In this document: positions 57,369 through 64,000 of the stretch, in pieces
How the letters are laid out: every line of letters starts with the position of its first letter
Position numbering within the stretch: position 1 is the stretch's first letter
Assembly: GCA_035048815.1 (NCBI GenBank)
Contig: JAUCBN010000017.1
Span: forward strand, 17,914,936-17,978,935
DNA from: Abelmoschus esculentus
Lineage: Eukaryota; Streptophyta; Magnoliopsida; Malvales; Malvaceae
Length of the DNA: 64,000 bases
Reading direction: 5' to 3'
Translations under genes and position numbers: made by a program
The notes under the pieces: generated by a model
Database searches by the model: none
Seen by the model: only the letters and a program-made list of their open reading frames with translations
What the model was told of the DNA's origin: nothing

Positions 57369-58191
57369 TACATACAACAATTACACCAAGGAGAAAAACT
57401 AAAAAAAACTAACCACGAGAAAAGGGGTTAGATTAAATTAAAGATAAAATAAAAGTGAAATAATAGTTTATAGATTATTTAAATAATTTATATTTTATTT
57501 ATTATGTTAGAGTATTTTTTTATCAACATTTAACGATAATTAACATTGGAATGACAATAAATTTATACCAAAAAACGTAAGTAATCTTATCGACCTTTTT
57601 AAAATTAATGACTAAAACTATACTAGAATTAAGAAAAAAACAACAATAACAATAATCAAACAATTTTATTTATAATATATATTATCATAAAATTTTAAAA
57701 AATTTATATTAAATTATTCAATGATGAATATTACAATGATCAATGGTGTATTTTATTAGTCAATGGTGAGTAATATGATAATGATGACTGTGTTACTGAT
57801 TAGCATTTGTATTACCCAGTTATGAATAATATAAATGATGTTAGAATTTTTTTATATACAATTGATTCCATTTTATATCTAATGATATAGATTAATTTTT
57901 TATATAAAAGTCAATTCTATTGAAAAGAAGTGTATAAAAATATAATGATGGCATATAATCAGAGGTGGATAAAATTGTATATCCGATTAATTTATTCAAA
58001 ATTTATTTTGACTTCAATAATATTATTTTTGGAAAATTAAAGTCAATCTCGGTCTTAATAGTATCATGTCTTAGATTTTAAAAATATCTCAATATTAGTA
58101 GGAATTGATGTTAATATCGGATACTCGATAAATTGATTTACTATTAATAAAATTTGAGCATTAGGGAAAATTACAATTTCCAACCATTGAT
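57369..58191. other. AT-rich intergenic DNA
   Basis: No gene or clear element is recognised. The stretch ends at the foldback element. Confidence 0.5.
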
Positions 58192-58919
58192 AATATTTAG
58201 GAATAAAGATAATTTTAACCCTTAACGTTTATAATTTTATCGTTTTGGCCCTTATTCTTTTTTGGGATAAATTTAGCCCTTAACCTATATATTTTTTATA
58301 AATAGCTTATTTTCTAACCATCATAATAACTGGACCGTTAAAAATTTAACGATGATGACATGTCATATGCATATAATAATATATTTTAAATGACATGACA
58401 TCTAACCTATAAAATATATATATATATATATGAAACATAATTTTATTCTAATATAAAATATAAAACAATTACAATTTAAATAAAATATTAAAAATTAATT
58501 GATTCTAAAGTAAAAGGCTACTAAACATTCTCAATCCTAATTAATTAATTATTTTTTTAAGATAGAATTTTGATTCTATCATAGTTAGTGTTAAGAATAT
58601 TTAGCAAGATTTTATTTTAGAATTAATTAATTTTTAATATTTTATTTTATATTTTATACTAGAATAAAATTATATTTCATATACATATATGTATTTGATA
58701 GGTTAGATGTCATGTTATTTAAAATATATTATCATATGCATATGACATATCATCATTGTTAGATTTTTAACGATCCAGTTATCATGGTAGTTAAAAAAAT
58801 AAGCTATTTGTCCAAAATATATAAGTTAAGGGCTAAATTTATCCAAAAAAAGAATAAGGGTCAAAACGATAAAAATTATAAACGTTAAGGGTTAAAATTA
58901 TCTTAATACCTAATATTTA
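58192..58919. mobile_element. long foldback element with arms of about 350 bp
   Basis: The left arm (ATAATTTTAACCCTTAACGT ... GATTCTAAAGTAAAAGGCTA) is matched in reverse complement by the right arm, which ends ACGTTAAGGGTTAAAATTAT. The arms occupy about 58192-58540 and 58560-58919 and almost meet at the centre. Identity is about 85-90% by eye. There is no open frame of note. An RNA through it would form a very long hairpin. No target duplication was identified. Confidence 0.82.
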
Positions 58920-60136
58920 TTGCAAGTCTTAAAATAACAAAATTAGAATATTATAATCTAAGATTGAAGTCTTAAAAAAAATATACTCATAGTATTCATA
59001 CATAAATAGGAAAGAAAAAGAAAAAACTCTATTTATTGTAAGTAGGATCTATATAATGTTTGGGTACTGTTTGGGTACTTATCAAATATCAGATCTAGAA
59101 AATCAAAATTCAATCCTCATCCAAATCATAACCATGACATAAATTTTGGATTCATTCTTGATTTTATTAAAATAAGTTTTAGATGAAACTCCATCGAGTC
59201 ATGTTAAATCCAGAATTGAATAATCTAATTTTTTACCCACCTATATATACCCATGAACTTAAAGTAAATTAATAAACCATATATCTTCTGATAACTATTG
59301 AATCAAAATCTAACTATTTGAGATCATATAAAGACTATTCACTAAAAAAATTAAAAATTAAATTAAAAAATTCAAAAAAATATAGAAACAATATTAAAAA
59401 TCAACGAACAAATAATAAAAACCATCAATAATAACATTAAAAATATAACTTTATTAACATGTTAACAAAATAATCATTATCACCGCCCAATAAAAACCAT
59501 AAAACGATAATCGTCAACTTCATAAATCCAGCTATCTACCTACCGTGTCCTTGTCATTCAATTAACCTGTTAAATTCACAAATTACACGTGTTACTGTGT
59601 TAATCAAACCTCAAGCAAATGAACCTTCTAGAATGTACAAGGAATCGTGTCAATTTTGATGGGTCAAGTAAGCCCAAATTAAACATATGAATTGTGTTGG
59701 GTTATAGTGTGCGCATGAATCCCGACCCCAAAAAAATCTCGAACCTAAGGTGAAAACGAGCCGAGCTCGAGTATGGTCTAACTCTGCGTAGCTGGATTCA
59801 AAAATAGTATAACTAAATTTGATTTGAGTTTAAAACTCGGTGAGTTTAAAATTTTAAATTTGGGTTCGACGCTAAACTAATATTATTGGGTTCGGCTCGA
59901 GCTTGAACTCGTCGGACTCGGTGTAGACTTGTTATACTCGGCTCGACTTGACTCAAATAGATATTTTTTTTATATATTTTTTATAAAAGATATAGTCTTG
60001 TTAAAACTCTTTCCATAACCAACACCAAAATAAAATTCAATATTGAGAAAGAAAAATAGTACCCATTTATTTTAATTAACTTATTTTTAGGGATTTATCC
60101 CATTTTATTTTATTATTGTTTTTATTAAAGACCTTA
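58920..60136. other. AT-rich intergenic DNA with a repeat remnant
   Basis: No gene is recognised. At 59700-59960 motifs such as GGCTCGAGCTTGAACTCG and GGCTCGACTTGACTC indicate a decayed repeat without clear ends. Confidence 0.5.
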
Positions 60137-60144
60137 TTCTTAAT

Positions 60145-60672
60145 TAGGGATGGGCACGGAACTCGAACCTGATGGGTTTCGACCTGACCCGGTCAGATCG
60201 GGTCGAATTTTTGGTAAAAAATTCGGGTTCGAATCGGGTCGAATTTTTTCAAGGGTGGTCTCGAGTCGGGTTGGGTTCGGGTTTAGGTTTGGGGTGAAAA
60301 AAATCTGACCTGACCCAACCCGGGACTAATAATGTAATTTTCCCATATATATTTAGGGATATTTACAATAATGACCCCTCTTTATATATTTTTTATACAA
60401 TCAGATCACTAAAATTATTTTTTTTATAATTAGATCACTAAAATTAAATATTTTTACAATTAGATTCCTAAATTTTTTTTTTTACAGTTTAGTCCCTAAA
60501 ATTTTAATTTTTTTAATGATTCGGGTCGGATTTTAAAGCTTAAAAATCATGTCAGGTCGGGTCGGATTTTTTCACCCTAAATTTGGGTCGGGTCGAGTGC
60601 GGGTGGAAGGTATAATTTTTCGGATTGAGTGTGGGTGAGCCAAAAATCTGATCCGACCCGTGCCCATCTCTA
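60145..60672. mobile_element. 528-bp hAT-like MITE with perfect 8-bp target duplication
   Basis: The ends are TAGGGATGGGCACGG and, in complement, TAGAGATGGGCACGG, 14 of 15 identical. TTCTTAAT lies on both sides (60137-60144, 60673-60680). The interior edges carry GGGTCGAAT/CGGGTCGG motifs. No transposase is present, so this is a non-autonomous hAT derivative. Confidence 0.9.
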
Positions 60673-60680
60673 TTCTTAAT

Positions 60681-63081
60681 GTATATATAATATATATTTA
60701 ATATAATAATTTTAAATCTGTTCACGAACTTTTCAAACTAAGTTTTAATCAAACCAAACTCGAATAACCCACGAACCTAATCCCATTATATTCTATAGCA
60801 TATACTACTATTAGCTCATTAAAAAAAAACAGATAATTTTTATTCAGACTATAGTAGCCTAATTGCTATATATGAAATTGGAATTGTCAATTTGTCAAAA
60901 CGCTTCGGTCTGATTCAACAAACTTTTTTTACAACATTGTTTCAACTTACTTCACTATAAATTATATACGATTTGTGTCCACACTAAAATTTTAATATTT
61001 TTATATATTGTATCATCTTAAAATATTTTAATTTATAATTACTCTCACAAATATTTCTACATTTATTACTGCATTTATAGTAAATAAAAATTATTTTATG
61101 TAAAAGATTATATTTATAATTTTTTATTGAATGAGTTATCCTAACGTAAAATGGTAATTGATTTTATATAATTCCACTAATTTAATAATATTAAATCTCT
61201 AAACATGAATTTAATATAGAATATGGGATGTAGTTGCCTGATTGGTACGTAAGATATAGGAATCCTCGCAACGCTTCGGTTAGTTTCAACTAACTTTTTT
61301 TTTTATAAATATTTTATAGTGGGTATAATTTTTAAATTTATACTTATTTATACGAATATATTTTAAAATTTAATACATGTTTATATTATTCGTTAAGCAG
61401 TCACTAATATTAAATTATATAAAAAATAAAACAGTTTTTTAAAAAAAATAATAAAATTTTATATATTTTATTGATTGAATATATATATATAATATTTCTA
61501 TCGGTATAAGTTTAATTACAATTATATATAATATATTTTATTGTCCAAGTGCATATTTTATTGATATTCACTATGTGATGTGACATTATTGCCATGATAA
61601 AATTAGTATATATAATATTCCATCTTTCAAATTTTGGATATAGTACAATAGTCAATAGTTTGGCAAAAAGCTAGCAAAATACCGCCAAACATCAATAAAA
61701 AATCAAAAATATTAGGTTAAATCCAAATAAAATAAAACTCATTAAAAAAATTAAAAGAGTTACTTTTTTAAGTTAAAGTTTCGACGTCGGTCGATCAAAA
61801 GCTAAAATATTTAATTATTTTAAAATATTTACTCAAATATTGAAATAAATAAATAAATTATTGTTTAAATTTAAATTGCTTAAAATTATTATTGTTGATA
61901 AACAATATTTGTCACCATAATCATAAATTTAACTATAATTATGAAAATACCAAATTTAACACACAACCTTAATTAAAAACTATTAAACTTTAAATATATT
62001 AGGTAGATTCGACTGTACCCTTTGTGGGGCTGATGTGAAAGCTTGAGATTATTTATTTGAGGATTATAATTTTTTTATGAGAGATTTAAGAGATGATATT
62101 GCGTGATTGTAAATGTCAGCAAAAAAGATGCTCTCGGTCTGATTTGTTTGCATGAATAAATAGAGAAGATAAAGGGAAGACCTTGCACGCTACTATTCTC
62201 AGAGTGGCTTAAGATGGATTAAATTATTACATCTGACAGAAAAGAAATGGGAGAATTCATGGAAGACAGCCTCGTAGAGTTGTTACTATATTTACAATTA
62301 TTCAAATTGATGTTCATTTGCGCTTATTGAATTGTAAAAAAAATCTTAGTTTGAATGCTAGACTAGCTTATAAATGAAATTTAAGTTAGATATTTTTTAT
62401 ACAAGAATTTTTATACAGAAAGTTTATATAAATTTCTTGAATGAATAAAAGTTTTTATTTATTAAAAATATAATTAAATTAAAATTTAATTGAAAAAGTG
62501 TAGTATTTGTCAATCTTTGAAGTAATTAAACTTATTTTGACTAAGTTTGTATTAAGAAAAAATTTTGACTAACAGACTAGGATAATTTTGTTTGGAGTTT
62601 GTACCGTTGATTATTTTTCGAGATTTGTCTAAACGTAACGTCACAATGCCGCTAAAGTATAGAAAATACGAATAAGACAAACAACAAAAATAGCTGCTGA
62701 ATTTGTTTATACGGATCAAACCCATATATATAATTCAGTCTCTTGAAATGTTCGATTTTATAAGATCCTACAACGTGAAAAGTTTGATAAATCCAAATCT
62801 GAGGTCAAGTCTGAATCATAAAATGGAGTTGTTGAGACTCAACAAATCGAAAAAATTAAGATTAGGAAGCCTCCGAGCTTGAAATTCTAGTATTGTATTA
62901 TTCCATATATTGTCTTAATTGGCAGCGGTCTTACTTGTTCATCTCCCATCGCACCATTTCTATAAGTTGCTTGGATTTTCCTTTTTCTTTGAGTCAAAAC
63001 TATCAGTCTACTTCCTTTCTCATCCTTTCCTCCCTCGGCGTCGGAATTCTGAAAGAAAAAGAGACCCGATCCGATCTGAAA
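60681..63081. other. AT-rich intergenic DNA upstream of MVD
   Basis: No gene is recognised in about 2.4 kb. The final 150 bases are pyrimidine-rich and probably the leader of the decarboxylase gene. The antisense open frame at 62887-63264 is not supported. Confidence 0.5.
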
Positions 63082-63911
63082 ATGGGGGAGAAATGGGTGT
63101 TGATGAAAACGGCTCAGACGCCCACCAACATTGCAGTGATAAAGTATTGGGGGAAGAGGGACGAGACCCTTATTTTGCCTGTCAACGACAGTATCAGTGT
63201 CACTCTTGATCCTGCTCATCTCTGCACCACAACCACTGTCGCTGTCAGTCCTGCTTTCCAACAAGATCGCATGTGGCTTAATGGCAAGGTATATTTCTCT
63301 ATATGAATTCTAAAGGATATAACAAAGATGTCATAACAGTTGATTGAAGTATGGGTTTTTTATGTTTTGCTGGTTACTATAGGAAATACCCCTTTCCGGA
63401 GGAAGGTACCAGAACTGTTTGAGGGAAATCCGAAAACGGGCTAGGGAAGTTGATGATAAAGAAAAGGGAATAAAGATAGAGAAGAACGATTGGGAGAAAT
63501 TGCATCTCCATATTGCATCTTATAACAATTTTCCTACAGCAGCTGGATTGGCTTCATCGGCTGCTGGTTTTGCTTGTCTTGGTACTATATTTACATGAAA
63601 ACTTACATACCCTTCAATATTCTTTTTTCTCTTCCATTTTCCTTCGTTGATCAGTAGTTCAGTACAGTTTATACGACTAATGGTTTTGGGTTTGATGCAG
63701 TTTTCGCGCTTGCAAAGCTTATGAATGTCAAGGAGGATGAGAGTCAACTTTCTGCTATTGCTAGGTATGACCTTTTCTCTTTACATCAATGAAAGAATTT
63801 TAGTTGTAATTCAAGTTATGTTTTATTGATTTTTTTAAATCGTATAGGCAAGGTTCAGGCAGTGCTTGTCGCAGTTTGTTTGGTGGATTTGTTAAGTGGA
63901 TTATGGGAAAA
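63082..63911 (+). CDS. MVD: mevalonate diphosphate decarboxylase, 5' part only
   Basis: Four exons are inside the window: 63082-63288, 63383-63581, 63701-63764, 63848-63911, giving the first 178 residues of a protein that is about 410-420 long in relatives; the gene continues past 64000. The enzyme converts mevalonate diphosphate to isopentenyl diphosphate with ATP, the last step of the cytosolic/peroxisomal mevalonate pathway. Visible are TAQTPTNIAVIKYWGKRDE, NDSISVTLD, RMWLNGKE, the GHMP ATP-loop PTAAGLASSAAG (about 120-131) and QGSGSACRSLFGGFVKW. All residues expected in this part are present. The ATG follows AAA in a purine-rich context and matches the usual start. Confidence 0.95.
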
Positions 63912-64000
63912 GTAAGTTTTTTTTTTGTCTGTGTTTAGCAGTTCATTTCTGTATGTATTTAACAGTTAACCTTTCATCAAGAAGGGCAATCTCGTTTGAT

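Noticed and set aside
62887..63264. 125-codon minus-strand open frame
   Set aside because: Antisense to the MVD leader and exon 1; the sense frame has clear MVD motifs.

Overview
This 64 kb window is nuclear DNA of a flowering plant, almost certainly a eudicot. Genes are split by GT-AG introns, intergenic DNA is AT-rich, and every recognisable protein is closest to well-known plant families. Protein similarity and repeat style would fit Malvaceae (a cotton-like genome), but that is an impression, not a proof.

Left part (1-16.5 kb): an ABA2-type xanthoxin dehydrogenase gene (+, 1363-2488); a broken MUS81 endonuclease gene (+, about 2916-7020); and inside it a complete LTR retrotransposon on the minus strand (3739-6669; two 292-bp LTRs, CTAGG target duplication). 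No gag-pol domain was recognised in that element. Its body carries intronless, frameshifted pieces of two unrelated host genes: an RRM of the polypyrimidine-tract-binding (PTBH3-type) family and a phosphoenolpyruvate mutase/isocitrate-lyase-family enzyme. Next comes a 13-exon purple acid phosphatase gene (PAP27 type, -, 7844-12376) with a hAT-like element in an intron.

Middle (16.5-41 kb, all plus strand): the GRAS regulator SCL3, the glycosyltransferase-like KOBITO1/ABI8, an initiator tRNA-Met with a decayed second copy, a cytokinin oxidase/dehydrogenase, a small unrecognised conserved-looking protein, a DRP1E/1C-type dynamin-related protein and a UMP-CMP kinase. 

Right (41-64 kb): MSI1 (-), a 187-bp tandem repeat followed by about 1 kb of degenerate AT-rich tandem sequence, an intronless PUB22/23/24-type U-box E3 ligase (+), an NIFK-like nucleolar RRM protein (-), an IQ67-domain protein (-), about 7 kb of intergenic DNA with two hAT-like MITEs and one long foldback element, and the 5' part of mevalonate diphosphate decarboxylase (+), which runs off the window.

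The genes are independent transcription units, not an operon or cluster. ABA2 and KOB1/ABI8 both touch abscisic acid biology, but nothing in the sequence shows that this is more than chance. The most unusual object is the retrotransposon with its two captured host gene fragments. Exon coordinates were built by hand from reading-frame continuity, GT-AG borders and remembered homologues; each complete gene sums to a whole number of codons.
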